A stretch of DNA of 64,000 nucleotides from Halorussus vallis (GTDB lineage: Archaea; Halobacteriota; Halobacteria; Halobacteriales; Haladaptataceae), in assembly GCF_024138165.1 (NCBI RefSeq), contig NZ_CP100000.1, forward strand, positions 2,666,001 through 2,730,000, written 5' to 3'. This document shows, in pieces, positions 51,082 to 60,438 of the stretch. How positions within the stretch are numbered: the stretch's first letter is position 1; each line of letters begins with the position of its first letter. Under the pieces are notes generated by a model. The model saw only the letters and a list, made by a program, of their open reading frames with translations, had not been told where the DNA came from and did no database searches. Position numbers and translations under genes: made by a program.

Positions 51082-51618
51082 GTGCACGGGATAATCTTCA
51101 AATCACTCAAGGACTACGTGGTGGCGAACCGCGACCACGAGACGTGGGACGCCGTCCGACGGGAGGCCGGCCTCCACCAGCGGGTCTACCTCCCCATCGA
51201 CACCTACGACGACGACGAACTGTTCGAACTGGTCGCGGCCGTCGCCGACCTGACCGGCGCGCCGATTCCGGACCTGCTGGAGGGGTACGGCCGCTTCGCG
51301 ACGGCCCAACTGCTCGACACCTACGGAAACGTCGTCGACGACGACTGGGACGCCCTCGACCTAGTGGCCAACACCGAGGAACAGATTCACACCGTCCTCC
51401 GGATGCGGAGCGCCGACCTGAACCCGCCGGAACTGGACTGTCGCCGGGACGGCGACGACCGGGTGACGGTGACCTACCGCTCGGAGCGGCAACTCTGCTC
51501 GGTCGCCCGTGGCATCGTCCACGGCGTGGCCGACCACTACGACGAACCTCTGTCGGTTTCGGAAACCGAGTGCGTCCACGCCGGCGGGGACCACTGCGAA
51601 ATCGTGGTCGAGCGCTGA
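51082..51618 (+). CDS. Stand-alone H-NOX haem NO/O2-binding protein 2
   Basis: The 178-residue second H-NOX has VHGIIFKSLKDYVVANRDHE at the start (GTG), proximal His103 (NTEEQIHTVLRMRS) and Y132-x-S-x-R136 (TYRSERQLCS). It is about as diverged from copy 1 as separate families usually are, so the two may differ in ligand affinity. A ribosome-binding GGGAGG lies before the GTG. A perfect hairpin follows, so the transducer gene downstream has its own promoter. Confidence 0.92.
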   Translation: MHGIIFKSLKDYVVANRDHETWDAVRREAGLHQRVYLPIDTYDDDELFELVAAVADLTGAPIPDLLEGYGRFATAQLLDTYGNVVDDDWDALDLVANTEEQIHTVLRMRSADLNPPELDCRRDGDDRVTVTYRSERQLCSVARGIVHGVADHYDEPLSVSETECVHAGGDHCEIVVER

Positions 51619-51627
51619 GGTCGGAAT

Positions 51628-51663
51628 CCGGCCGGGAGCGCCGCGCGCGGCGCTCCCGGCCGG
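51628..51663 (+). terminator. Perfect palindromic hairpin after the second H-NOX gene
   Basis: An unbroken 36-base palindrome with 18-base arms (starting CCGGCCGGGAGCGCCGCG) lies nine bases after the stop. It is followed downstream by an AT-rich promoter block, so it should separate the cheY-H-NOX and transducer-cheD transcripts. Confidence 0.6.
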
Positions 51664-51760
51664 TTCGTTGCGGCGGGTTCGTCGCGGTCGATTCGTCGCC
51701 GGATGCCAATCGTCCGACGATAGTTTTCTTATATAATTTATTGCTCATGTATCGCGAAGA

Positions 51761-51768
51761 TTTATTAA
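51761..51768 (+). promoter_or_regulatory. TATA box of the transducer operon
   Basis: TTTATTAA lies 25-32 bases before the transducer ATG at 51793, fitting a leaderless transcript. A second AT block (TTATATAATTTA, about 51729-51740) lies upstream and may bind a regulator. Confidence 0.55.
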
Positions 51769-51792
51769 GCCTTCTTGAAATGGTTTCTTCAA

Positions 51793-53568
51793 ATGACTGG
51801 GTTCTCGGCAAAGCTCGTCCCGGGATTCGTCCGGCGGAGCTACGCGCTCAAGTTCGGGTTGACGCTGGCGTTCGTCGGCGGCGTCGCCGCCGCGGGCGTG
51901 TACGCGACCGGACAATTCGATAGAACTGTCGTCGGAGCAACCTTCGGCGGCGCCATGCTCGCCGGCGTCGTCGGCACGGTCCTCTCCAGACGCACCGCGC
52001 GCCGACTCGACGGCCTCGTCGACAGCGCCGACCGAAGAGCCGACGGCGAGGAGCCGTCCTTCGAGAGCGGACGTGTCGACTGCGTCGGCCGGGTGGCCGA
52101 CGCGATGGCAGACACCCACGAGACGCTCCTCGACGAGCACCGCGCGCGCCGCGAAGCCGAGGACCTCAACGCCCGCATCGAACGCCGGGCCGACGAGTAC
52201 GGCGCCGTCATGCGCGAGTGCGCGGACGGCGACCTGAGCCGACGGTTGGACCCCGACGCCGAGAGCGAGGCGATGGCCCGCGTGGCCAGGGAGTTCAACG
52301 AGATGATCTCGGCGCTCGAAGCCGCCGCCGGCGACCTCACGCGGTTCGCCAACGAGGTCGCGACCTACAGCAAGGAGGTGACGCTGAGCACCCAGGAGGT
52401 CAGTTCGGGGAGCGGTCGGGTCGTCGACTCGCTCCGTGACATCTCGACCGACGCCGAGGTCCAGACCGACGACCTCCAGGCGGCCGCGATGGGGATGAAC
52501 CAACTCGCCACGACCGTCGAGGAGGTCGCGGTTTCCACCGACGAGGTGGCCAACATCTCCGAGCGGACCGCCCGGACGGGCGAAGTGGGCCGGGAGGCCG
52601 CCACCGCCGCGGTCGAGGGAATGACCGACATCGAGAACGAGTCCGAGGAGACGGTCGAGGCCATCGAGAACCTCGAATCCGAAGTCGAGCAGGTCGACGA
52701 ACTCATCGACTTCATCTCCGAGATTGCCGAACAGACCAACATGCTCGCGCTCAACGCCCACATCGAGGCGTCGCGGGCGGGCGAGCAGGGCGCGGGCTTC
52801 GCGGCGGTCGCCAACGAGATCAAGGAACTCGCCGAGCGCACCAAGGAGGCGGCGGGCGACATCGAGACGCGACTCAACCTCATCCAGCACCAGACCGACC
52901 GCACGGTCGGCGAGGTCCGCGAAACCAGCGACCGCATCTCCCAGCAGACCGACTCGGTCGAGAACGCGGCGGAGGCGCTGGCCGACATCGCCGAGTACGC
53001 CCAGGAGACGAACGTCGGCGTCCAGGAGATAACCGACGCGACCCAACAGCAGGCCGAGGCGACCAACGAGGCGCTCGCGATGGTCGAGGAGGCCGCGGAC
53101 GTCAGCGAGGATATCACCGCGGAGGCCGAGACGGTCGCGACCGCCGCCGAGTCCCAGACGATGGCGCTCTCGCAGGTATCCGAGAGCGCGAGCGACCTCG
53201 CCGACCAGGCGACCCGACTCAGCGACGAACTGAACGCGTGGGGCGACGACCGCGCGACGTTCGGCGACGCGATGGCCGGCGATGCCCCGGACGAAGGGGA
53301 CGTGGACGAAGTAGACGGTACGGACGCGGGCGAGGCGGACGGTCCGGACGAAGCAGACGGTGCGGACGAAACGGGCGGTGTGGACCCGAATACGGACGCC
53401 GACGAGCAGGCGACGGACGCGAATGTCGACGCAGGGAGCCACGAAACCGAGACCGAAACCCAGACCGAAGACGCCGAGGACCCGGACGCCGCTCGCGAGG
53501 AAACGCCCGACCCACTCGAACCCGACGGCGGCGAACCCGCCGACCTGTTCAGCGACGAGGGGGCCTGA
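51793..53568 (+). CDS. Methyl-accepting-type chemotaxis transducer without extracellular domain
   Basis: The 591-residue protein has two membrane helices (about 20-39 and 46-65) joined by only about six residues, so there is no ligand-binding domain outside the cell. HAMP-like linker regions follow, then the long coiled-coil signalling domain with the hairpin tip [20 protein letters not shown] and [20 protein letters not shown]. The C-terminal tail of about 100 residues is Asp/Glu/Thr/Ala-rich with short repeats. It must get its signal from a cytoplasmic partner; the two adjacent H-NOX proteins are the obvious candidates. Start ATG 51793 is supported by the TATA box. Confidence 0.9.
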   Translation: MTGFSAKLVPGFVRRSYALKFGLTLAFVGGVAAAGVYATGQFDRTVVGATFGGAMLAGVVGTVLSRRTARRLDGLVDSADRRADGEEPSFESGRVDCVGRVADAMADTHETLLDEHRARREAEDLNARIERRADEYGAVMRECADGDLSRRLDPDAESEAMARVAREFNEMISALEAAAGDLTRFANEVATYSKEVTLSTQEVSSGSGRVVDSLRDISTDAEVQTDDLQAAAMGMNQLATTVEEVAVSTDEVANISERTARTGEVGREAATAAVEGMTDIENESEETVEAIENLESEVEQVDELIDFISEIAEQTNMLALNAHIEASRAGEQGAGFAAVANEIKELAERTKEAAGDIETRLNLIQHQTDRTVGEVRETSDRISQQTDSVENAAEALADIAEYAQETNVGVQEITDATQQQAEATNEALAMVEEAADVSEDITAEAETVATAAESQTMALSQVSESASDLADQATRLSDELNAWGDDRATFGDAMAGDAPDEGDVDEVDGTDAGEADGPDEADGADETGGVDPNTDADEQATDANVDAGSHETETETQTEDAEDPDAAREETPDPLEPDGGEPADLFSDEGA

Positions 53569-53605
53569 CGATGCGACGGAGTCCGACTCTCGGAGGCGAT
53601 GACGG

Positions 53606-54112
53606 ATGAGCGGCGAACTGTCGAGCGGCGCGGCCCCCGAACCGGTCGGCGACCGACGCGACTGGGTGGAGTTCGTCCGGTTCGCGCTCGGCGAGGAGCG
53701 CTACGGCCTCGAACTCGGTCGGGTCAAGCGGATACTCCCCGACCCGACGGTGACGCCGGTGCCCCAGTCCGGTCCGGCCATCGCGGGCGTGACCAGCCTC
53801 GGCAGCGAGATTCCGGTCGTCGTCGACGGCCGACCGCTCCTCGGGTTGCCCGCGCGCTCGCCGGACGACGAGTCGGTACTGCTCGTCCTCGACCGGCGGA
53901 CCGGCCAGCCGACGGGACTCCTCGTCGACGAGGTGGCGGGAATCGACCCCTACCACGTCGACGACGTCCGGCCTCCCGCGGACGCCGAATCGTGGGAGCC
54001 GTCGGTCGACCGCCGCTGGTTCCGGGCCGTGGTCGACGACCCGACAGGCGGCGACGCGCTCGGCGTGTTCGACGCCGACGCGCTGGTCGCCAACGCGAGG
54101 GATGCGTCGTGA
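53606..54112 (+). CDS. cheW: Chemotaxis coupling protein CheW
   Basis: The 168-residue protein is a single CheW domain (VEFVRFALGEERYGLELGRV; VKRILPDPTVTPVPQSG; IAGVTSLGSEIPVVVDGRPL; LLVDEVAGIDPY). It links the transducer to CheA. It lies 37 bases after the transducer gene with a GGAGGCGATG ribosome site upstream. Confidence 0.9.
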   Translation: MSGELSSGAAPEPVGDRRDWVEFVRFALGEERYGLELGRVKRILPDPTVTPVPQSGPAIAGVTSLGSEIPVVVDGRPLLGLPARSPDDESVLLVLDRRTGQPTGLLVDEVAGIDPYHVDDVRPPADAESWEPSVDRRWFRAVVDDPTGGDALGVFDADALVANARDAS

Positions 54113-54143
54113 CGGGACGAGCGTCGGTTCGGGAGGTGTCCCG

Positions 54144-55169
54144 ATGAACCCCGGCGGCGACGCCGAGAACCACGACGACCCCCGACGCTCCGAGGGGCGA
54201 AAACGTCCCGCGGAGCGCGAGAACGACGGCGGCGAGGGGACCGCCCGTGAAAGCGCCGAACGCGACGGCCAGGAGCGCGCCGACGGACGCCAGGCCCCGG
54301 ACGCGAAACGTCGCCTCGAGAGTGCCGAACGACGGCGAACGGGCGCGGCGGACGGCGAATCCCGGCCGCCTGCGACCGCCGAACCTCGCGAGTCGAAGCC
54401 GACCGACGGGAACCGTCGGTCGGCGAGCGACGACGCCGAGAGCCGGTCGGTCGCGCCCCGGAAGTCCGAACCGTCGGGAGCGGGCCGCGGAGACGGGGCG
54501 ACCGAGTCCGGTACCGCGGCCGGAACCGACGAGACGCCGACCGAGTCGGCCGACGAGGACCGACTCGCGATACCGCTGGAGACGCTGGCGGTCCTCAACT
54601 GGCTGGGCGACACCGGCGTCGACGGGGCCGAGCGCCGCCTCAGCAAGGCGCCGGTCGACGACCTGACGGTGCAGACCGAGCAGGTCAAGGTCGGCTACGC
54701 CACCGCCGAAACCGGCCTCTCGCAGTTCAGCCCCGAGGAGCACGCGGGCGCCCGGATTCCCCTGAGCGAACCGCTCGTCGGCAACATCCTGGTGGTGTTT
54801 CCCATCGGGAGCGCGAACAAGGCGGCGGCTTTGATGCTCAAGAAGGCGGTCGACGACCTCTCGTCGGTGTCGGTCGAGATGGGCCTGGACGCGCTGGCCG
54901 AACTCTGTAACATGATGGCCAACGGCTTCGTCGACGAGTGGGCGACGCTGTTCGAGACGCCCATCGACACCGGTTCGCCCATCAGGGTCCGGAACGCCGA
55001 GCGAAAGCTGGTCGACAACGTTCTGAACCACTACGAACTCGGTCTGTACATCACCTCGCGGTTCACCATCCCGGAGTACGACGTCGACGGGACCATCTAC
55101 GTCTTCCCGGGCAAACCTGAGTTCGTCGAGAAGATATCGCGGGTCGGCCTCGACGTGATAGAGCAATGA
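54144..55169 (+). CDS. CheC-like CheY-P phosphatase with disordered N-terminal tail
   Basis: The 341-residue protein has about 140 N-terminal residues that are Arg/Glu/Ser/Pro-rich and probably disordered, then a CheC-type domain with the complete motif DALAELCN...(22)...P and the DEWATLFETP segment. A GGGAGGTG site six bases before ATG 54144 settles the start. With the tandem CheC at 48.8 kb it makes three phosphatase motifs in one pathway. It overlaps cheD by ATGA, indicating a CheC-CheD pair. Confidence 0.85.
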   Translation: MNPGGDAENHDDPRRSEGRKRPAERENDGGEGTARESAERDGQERADGRQAPDAKRRLESAERRRTGAADGESRPPATAEPRESKPTDGNRRSASDDAESRSVAPRKSEPSGAGRGDGATESGTAAGTDETPTESADEDRLAIPLETLAVLNWLGDTGVDGAERRLSKAPVDDLTVQTEQVKVGYATAETGLSQFSPEEHAGARIPLSEPLVGNILVVFPIGSANKAAALMLKKAVDDLSSVSVEMGLDALAELCNMMANGFVDEWATLFETPIDTGSPIRVRNAERKLVDNVLNHYELGLYITSRFTIPEYDVDGTIYVFPGKPEFVEKISRVGLDVIEQ

Positions 55170-55690
55170 AGACCTACGCGAGCGCCCCTGACGACCCCGA
55201 GCGCGAGCGACTGTTCGTCGGCGTTTCGGAGTACGAGGTGGTCGCCGACGGCACCACGCTCGTCGCCTACGGACTCGGCGCGTGCGTCGGCCTGGCCGTC
55301 CACGACCCGGAGAACGGCGTCGGCGGCCTCGCTCGCGCGATGCTCCCCCGGCGCTCGGACGGCGACGGAACGAGCGACGCCAAGTACGTCGACACGGCGG
55401 TCGAGACGCTGGTCCGGGAGGCCATCTCGGCGGGCGCGAGCTTCGGCGCGCTGGAGGGGTACGTCGTCGGCGGCGGCGACCTGCTGGACCTGAAGGGCCT
55501 GCCGCGCGAGGTGAGCGAGCGGAACGTCGAGACGGCCCGCGAGGCGTTCGCCGACCTCGACGTGTCGCTCTCGGGCGTCGCGGTCGGCGGCGACCGCGGC
55601 CGGACGGTGGAGTTCGACACCGCCGCCGGAGAGGTTCGAGTTATCACGGCCCACGACCCCGAGCCGACGCTGCTCGGCCGCGACGAGTAA
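55166..55690 (+). CDS. cheD: Chemoreceptor glutamine deamidase CheD
   Basis: The 174-residue protein has VAYGLGACVGLAVHDP with catalytic Cys40 and His46 and the conserved YVVGGGDLLDL region. CheD deamidates transducer Gln residues and, bound to CheC, links adaptation to CheY-P. It is the last gene of the cluster; no cheR or cheB follows. Confidence 0.92.
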   Translation: MKTYASAPDDPERERLFVGVSEYEVVADGTTLVAYGLGACVGLAVHDPENGVGGLARAMLPRRSDGDGTSDAKYVDTAVETLVREAISAGASFGALEGYVVGGGDLLDLKGLPREVSERNVETAREAFADLDVSLSGVAVGGDRGRTVEFDTAAGEVRVITAHDPEPTLLGRDE

Positions 55691-55789
55691 GCTATCTCGG
55701 CTTCGGTGAGTTCTCCTCCCCCGAGAGAATCGAATCGCCGAGAGTGACCGCGAGAACGAGTTCCGAACGTGCGATTCCGGCGGGCGGAG

Positions 55790-56566
55790 TCAACGCAGCA
55801 CGAGATACGGTCCCAGCAGCAACATGAGTCCTGCCAGCACGCGGGTCAGCAGTTCGGCGTCGACCGACTGGGCGACCCGCCAGCCGATGACGACACCGAC
55901 GAGTTCGGGGATACCGATCACGGCCACGAGCGGCCACGCGACGGCGTCGCGAACGACGTAGCCGAACGTCGCGAACGTGGCGATGAAGATGGACTGGACC
56001 TGCGCGGTGCCGACGGCCAGCAACATCGGTACGCCGGCCACGACCAGAATCGGGACCGCTAACACGGGACCGCCGACCCCTAGCAGGCCGCCGGAGACGC
56101 CGACGAATCCGCCGATGACCCCGTACTTCAGGGATTCCGGGACCCGCGGGCGGTCGCGTTCGTCGTCACCGCCGCCGTACCGAGACCGGTAGAAGACGAG
56201 GACGCCGGTGAGCGAGATGAACACCCCGAGTAGCAGTCCGAACGTCGCCTCGTCGACGAGCGCATTGAGTCTGACCCCGACCAGCGCGCCGACGAGGCCG
56301 GTGACGCTCAGGATCGCCGCCGCCCGAGCCCCGCCGGCGGTTCCGAGTTCGCCCGAACGGTAGTAGCTCGCGGTCCCGAGAACGCCGGTGACGATGAACG
56401 TCGCGCTGGCGGTTCCCACGACGACGGCGGGCGGGAGGTCGGTCAGCGCGTACAGCGCGATGGTGACGAAGATTCCGCCTGGTCCGACGGCGGTGATACC
56501 GACGCCGCCGAGCAGCGAGATAACGACCAGGAGAACGAGCGTCCCCGCGGGAATTCCGGCGACCAT
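55790..56566 (-). CDS. TauE/SafE-family permease
   Basis: The 258-residue protein has about eight hydrophobic helices and the paired glycine-rich signatures GVGITAVGPGGIFVTIALY and GGFVGVSGGLLGVGGPVLAV of the sulfite/organosulfonate exporter family (DUF81). It probably exports or imports small anions or sulfur compounds. The gene lies 6 bases after the Nramp-like gene, so they probably form an operon. Confidence 0.9.
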   Translation of the reverse strand: MVAGIPAGTLVLLVVISLLGGVGITAVGPGGIFVTIALYALTDLPPAVVVGTASATFIVTGVLGTASYYRSGELGTAGGARAAAILSVTGLVGALVGVRLNALVDEATFGLLLGVFISLTGVLVFYRSRYGGGDDERDRPRVPESLKYGVIGGFVGVSGGLLGVGGPVLAVPILVVAGVPMLLAVGTAQVQSIFIATFATFGYVVRDAVAWPLVAVIGIPELVGVVIGWRVAQSVDAELLTRVLAGLMLLLGPYLVLR

Positions 56567-56572
56567 ACCGAA

Positions 56573-57847
56573 TCAGAACCCACCCGAGAGGATCGCGTCG
56601 ATGACGAACTGGCCGGCGCTCCACGCCGAGTACACCGCCAGCAGGACGAGGGCACTGTTGACCGCGTTCAGCCACCAGCCGTTCGTGTGGGTGCCCATCA
56701 CGTCCGAGTCGTTGACTGCCCAGAACAAGAGCACGGCGGTAATCGGGAGGCCCACTACGCCGTTGTACGCGGGAAAGAGGATGATCATGTCGATGACGCT
56801 GAGCCCGAGGAACTCGTGGACGAGCGGCGAGAGGCTTCCCAGACCGACTCCGACGACGTAGATGACGTTGAACAGCCGACCGTCGTCCGCGTACTGCGTT
56901 CCCATCGCTTCCGGGATGATGTACGCGGGCGCCCACATGATCGGAACGATGCTGTTGAACGCGGCGGCGAGCGTCCCGGTGAGGAACACGACCATCGCCC
57001 ACTCGCCCAGCACCGACGCGAGCGCCCGTCCGGGCGTGAGGAACGTCTCGAGTTGTTCGTACCCCGCCGGACGGAGAATCGCCGCCGCGACGACGACGAT
57101 GGCGACGGTCGTGATGCCGCCGACGGCGTAGCCGATCGAGAGGTCGCGACGCATCGTCGGTACGGCAGCACTGGTGGACCAGCCCTTCTCGTCGACGAGT
57201 TGGGACTCGAGGAAGAAGTTGGGCCAGAGCGCGGTGGTCCCGAGGATGCTCACCGCGAGGGTCATCGACCCGGCGGAGTCGATTCCGGGGACGAAACCGG
57301 TGGCGACCGCGGCGAGGTTCGGGTCGCTCGCGCCCGCGACGAGTAAGTAGAGGACCAGCAGACCGAACATCATCGCCACCATAATCTTCTCGACGGCTCT
57401 GTATCCGAGGATGCCGATTACGATGGCCGCGAGCCCCGTCAGGTAGGCGAAGGGCTGCCAGCCGATACCCTGCAGGTCGAGCAGGACGACGATGCCCTTG
57501 CCGACGGCGGCGGTGAGTTCGAGCGTCCACGCGACGCAACCGACGGACAGCAGTATCATCACGACCGTCGCGAGGGTCGAACCGAGCTTTTCCCGGGCGA
57601 ACGCCGCCAGCGAGTCACCGAAGATGCCGAGTCGCGCGCTCATGTCCTGCGCCATGAAACCCAACAGCACCGCACCCACGACGGCCCAGAGTAGGCCGTA
57701 GCCGTAGCGCACGCCGGCCGAACTCGCGATGAATATCGATCCCGACCCGAAGTAACTCGCGACCATCACGAACGCGAGGCCGTACTTCTGGAAGAACTCG
57801 GCCGCCGACGGTCCCGGTAACAGTTCGCTGATAGTGTTGCTACTCAT
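56573..57847 (-). CDS. Divergent Nramp-fold transporter
   Basis: The 424-residue protein has about 11 helices and overall Nramp pattern (SAAEFFQKYGLAFVMVASYF; GYGLLWAVVGAVLLGFMAQD; LWPNFFLESQLVDEKGW). The metal-binding DPGN of helix 1 is FGSGS here, and the MPH of helix 6 is WPN. Those residues bind the transition-metal ion in true Nramp proteins, so this is probably a divergent branch with another substrate (for example Mg2+ or an organic solute). It is co-transcribed with the TauE/SafE gene. Confidence 0.8.
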   Translation of the reverse strand: MSSNTISELLPGPSAAEFFQKYGLAFVMVASYFGSGSIFIASSAGVRYGYGLLWAVVGAVLLGFMAQDMSARLGIFGDSLAAFAREKLGSTLATVVMILLSVGCVAWTLELTAAVGKGIVVLLDLQGIGWQPFAYLTGLAAIVIGILGYRAVEKIMVAMMFGLLVLYLLVAGASDPNLAAVATGFVPGIDSAGSMTLAVSILGTTALWPNFFLESQLVDEKGWSTSAAVPTMRRDLSIGYAVGGITTVAIVVVAAAILRPAGYEQLETFLTPGRALASVLGEWAMVVFLTGTLAAAFNSIVPIMWAPAYIIPEAMGTQYADDGRLFNVIYVVGVGLGSLSPLVHEFLGLSVIDMIILFPAYNGVVGLPITAVLLFWAVNDSDVMGTHTNGWWLNAVNSALVLLAVYSAWSAGQFVIDAILSGGF

Positions 57848-58209
57848 GATTGTAGAGCTGTCATTTACGTAGACCGTTCCGCTTCACTCCCACCACGCCC
57901 CGCCTCCAAGTTCGGTTCAGGCTTATTATAATAGACGTGCCCGCTCAAAGAGTGTTGTGGGCGGATATCAGTTCAGTATCCGGTGACGAGTCGCGGGCAA
58001 GGTACCGACTCGACAGCCGAGATTCACTTTCGACGTCTCGATGTGTCCGGACTACCCTCAAATCGGAAGCGTTTCGACAGAATCGACGGCTCCCTTTTCG
58101 CCCGACTCAGACCGCCAGCCACGCCAGCAGCCGGAGCGCGGCAATCCCGACCGTGATCGTCCGTGCCGGCCATATGAAGATTTATTCCCCGTAGCGCGCT
58201 ACTGCGGGT

Positions 58210-60405
58210 ATGAAAGAACGGGTGGAGGACTCCGGAACGGCGTTCTGGTGTGACGCCGACGACACCGAGGCCCTCCGTCGCTTTCGGACGCTCGTGAACG
58301 CCATCGACGACGGCGTCTTCCAACTCGACGCCGACGGTCGACTCGCCGCGGTCAACGACGGCGTCGTCGAACTCACGGGGTACGCCCGCGAAGAACTCCT
58401 CGGCGAACACGTCTCGCTGGTCCTCGACGACGGTTTGGCCGCCGAGCGACTTCTCGAGAGTGCGACCGACGTCGGCGACCGATTCGAGTTCGCCGTCCGG
58501 ACCGCCGATGGAGACCGAATCCGCTGCGAAGTCCGAGTGACTCCGTTCGAAGCCGACGGTGCGGGACGGGGTGCGGTCGGCGTGATTCGCGACGTTCCCG
58601 AGCGGTGGGAAGCGGCGTCGGAGCGAGCGGAAGCGACCGCCGAGACCGACCAGCAGATGCGGCTCTACGAGACGCTCGTCTCGAGCACGCCCGACCTCGT
58701 CTACGCCTTCGACCTCGACTACCGCTTCACGTTCGCGAACGACGCGACGCTGGAGATGTGGGACCAGACCCTCGAGGAGTCGCTGGGGAAGACCCTGCGG
58801 GAGATCGGCTACGAACCGTGGCACGCGGAGATGCACGAACGCGAGATCGACCGGGTCGTCGAGACGAAAGCGCCCGTCCGGGGCGAGGTCGAGTTCCCGC
58901 ACGCCGAACTCGGCCGGCGCGTCTACGACTACATCTTCGCGCCGGTGCTCGACGACGACGGAGAAGTCGAGGCCATCGCCGGAACGACGCGCGACATCAC
59001 CGAACGCAAGCAGGCCGAGGAGGCGCTCCAGCGGAGCGAGGAACGCCTCCGCGCGCTGGTCGCCGCGAGTTCGGACGTGGTGTACCGGATGAGCCCCGAC
59101 TGGAGCGAGATGCACGAACTCGAAGGCAAGGAGTTCCTCGCCGACATCGACGAGTCGACCAGCGACTGGCTCGACAAGTACATCCATCCGGACGACCAGC
59201 CGCGGGTCACGGAGGTCATCGAGGAGGCGATTCGGACCAAGAGCGTCTTCGAACTGGAACACCGGGTGGAGCAGGAGGACGGGAGCACGGGCTGGACGTT
59301 CTCGCGGGCGGTACCGATGCTGGACGAGGACGGCGACATCGACGAGTGGACCGGGATGGCGAGCGACATCACCGAACGGAAGCGCCACGAGCAGGCCCTG
59401 GAGGAGTCGGAGCGCCGGTACCGGACGCTCGCCGAGAACTTCCCGAACGGTGCGGTCGGGGTGTACGACCGCGACCTCCGGTACACCCTGACCGAGGGGA
59501 GCGTTCTGGGCGACACCCTGCCGAGCGCCGACCGCCTGGAGGGCAGCAGGATGCCGGAGATATTCCCGTCGGAGACGGTCGAGGATCTCGAACCGGTGCT
59601 CCGGGCGGCGGTCGAGGAGGGCGAAACCGGCAAGGCGACGACCGAGTTCGGCGGTCGCAACTGGGACGTGTGGGCGGCACCGCTTCGCGACGCCGATGAC
59701 GACGTCTTCGCCGCGCTGAGCCTCGCCCAGGACGTCACCGAGCAGGTCGACCGCGAGCGGGAACTCGAAGAGCGGACCGAGCGCCTCGACAGATTTGCGA
59801 GCATGCTCGCCCACGAACTGCGCAACCCCGTCACCATCGGCCAGATATACAGCGAGCAACTGCCGACGGACGCCGCCCCCGACGCGGTCGAGTACGTCAA
59901 CGAGGCGTTCGACCGCATCGAGGACATGATCGACGTGATGCTGGTGGTGGCGCGGGGCCGCGAAGCCGTGGGCGACCGCTCTCGCGTCCACCTCCCGACG
60001 GTGGCGCGGGAGGCGTGGGGAGAAGTGGAGACGCCGGAGGCGACCCTGGACGTCGCGCTCGATACCGCGATACGGGCCGACGAGACGTACGTCCGCCACC
60101 TGTTCCGCAACCTCTTCGAGAACGCCGTCGAGCACGGCGGGTCGGACGTCACCGTCACCCTCGGCGGCCTCCCGACCGGGTTCTACGTCGCCGACGACGG
60201 GGCGGGCATCCCGGCCGAGAACCGCGACGCGGTGTTCGAAGCGGGATACACGACGACCGCCGGGCGGGAGGGAATCGGCCTAGGGTTGGCCTTCGTTCGC
60301 GAACTCGCCGACGGGTACGACTGGACGTGCGCGGTGACCGAGAGCGGGGCGGGCGGCGCGCGCTTCGAGTTCACGGGCACCGACCAGGACCCAGAGCAGA
60401 CCTGA
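58210..60405 (+). CDS. Soluble multi-PAS sensor histidine kinase
   Basis: The 731-residue protein has four PAS domains (from about 25, 150, 275 and 400; PAC ends such as GTTRDITERKQ and GMASDITERKRHEQ), a coiled-coil HisKA with the phospho-His in MLAHELRNPVTIGQ, and a HATPase (NLFENAVEHGG; DDGAGIPAENRD; GIGLGLAFVRELADGYDW). There are no membrane segments, so it senses an internal signal. No response regulator is adjacent, as is usual for haloarchaeal kinases of this class. Confidence 0.9.
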   Translation: MKERVEDSGTAFWCDADDTEALRRFRTLVNAIDDGVFQLDADGRLAAVNDGVVELTGYAREELLGEHVSLVLDDGLAAERLLESATDVGDRFEFAVRTADGDRIRCEVRVTPFEADGAGRGAVGVIRDVPERWEAASERAEATAETDQQMRLYETLVSSTPDLVYAFDLDYRFTFANDATLEMWDQTLEESLGKTLREIGYEPWHAEMHEREIDRVVETKAPVRGEVEFPHAELGRRVYDYIFAPVLDDDGEVEAIAGTTRDITERKQAEEALQRSEERLRALVAASSDVVYRMSPDWSEMHELEGKEFLADIDESTSDWLDKYIHPDDQPRVTEVIEEAIRTKSVFELEHRVEQEDGSTGWTFSRAVPMLDEDGDIDEWTGMASDITERKRHEQALEESERRYRTLAENFPNGAVGVYDRDLRYTLTEGSVLGDTLPSADRLEGSRMPEIFPSETVEDLEPVLRAAVEEGETGKATTEFGGRNWDVWAAPLRDADDDVFAALSLAQDVTEQVDRERELEERTERLDRFASMLAHELRNPVTIGQIYSEQLPTDAAPDAVEYVNEAFDRIEDMIDVMLVVARGREAVGDRSRVHLPTVAREAWGEVETPEATLDVALDTAIRADETYVRHLFRNLFENAVEHGGSDVTVTLGGLPTGFYVADDGAGIPAENRDAVFEAGYTTTAGREGIGLGLAFVRELADGYDWTCAVTESGAGGARFEFTGTDQDPEQT

Positions 60406-60438
60406 GCGGGTGAACAGCGACGGCCCGCCTCGCGTCGG

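Noticed and set aside
58024-60135. 703-residue minus-strand frame
   Set aside because: It mirrors the PAS histidine kinase; residues are Arg/Val/Asp-rich without motifs.
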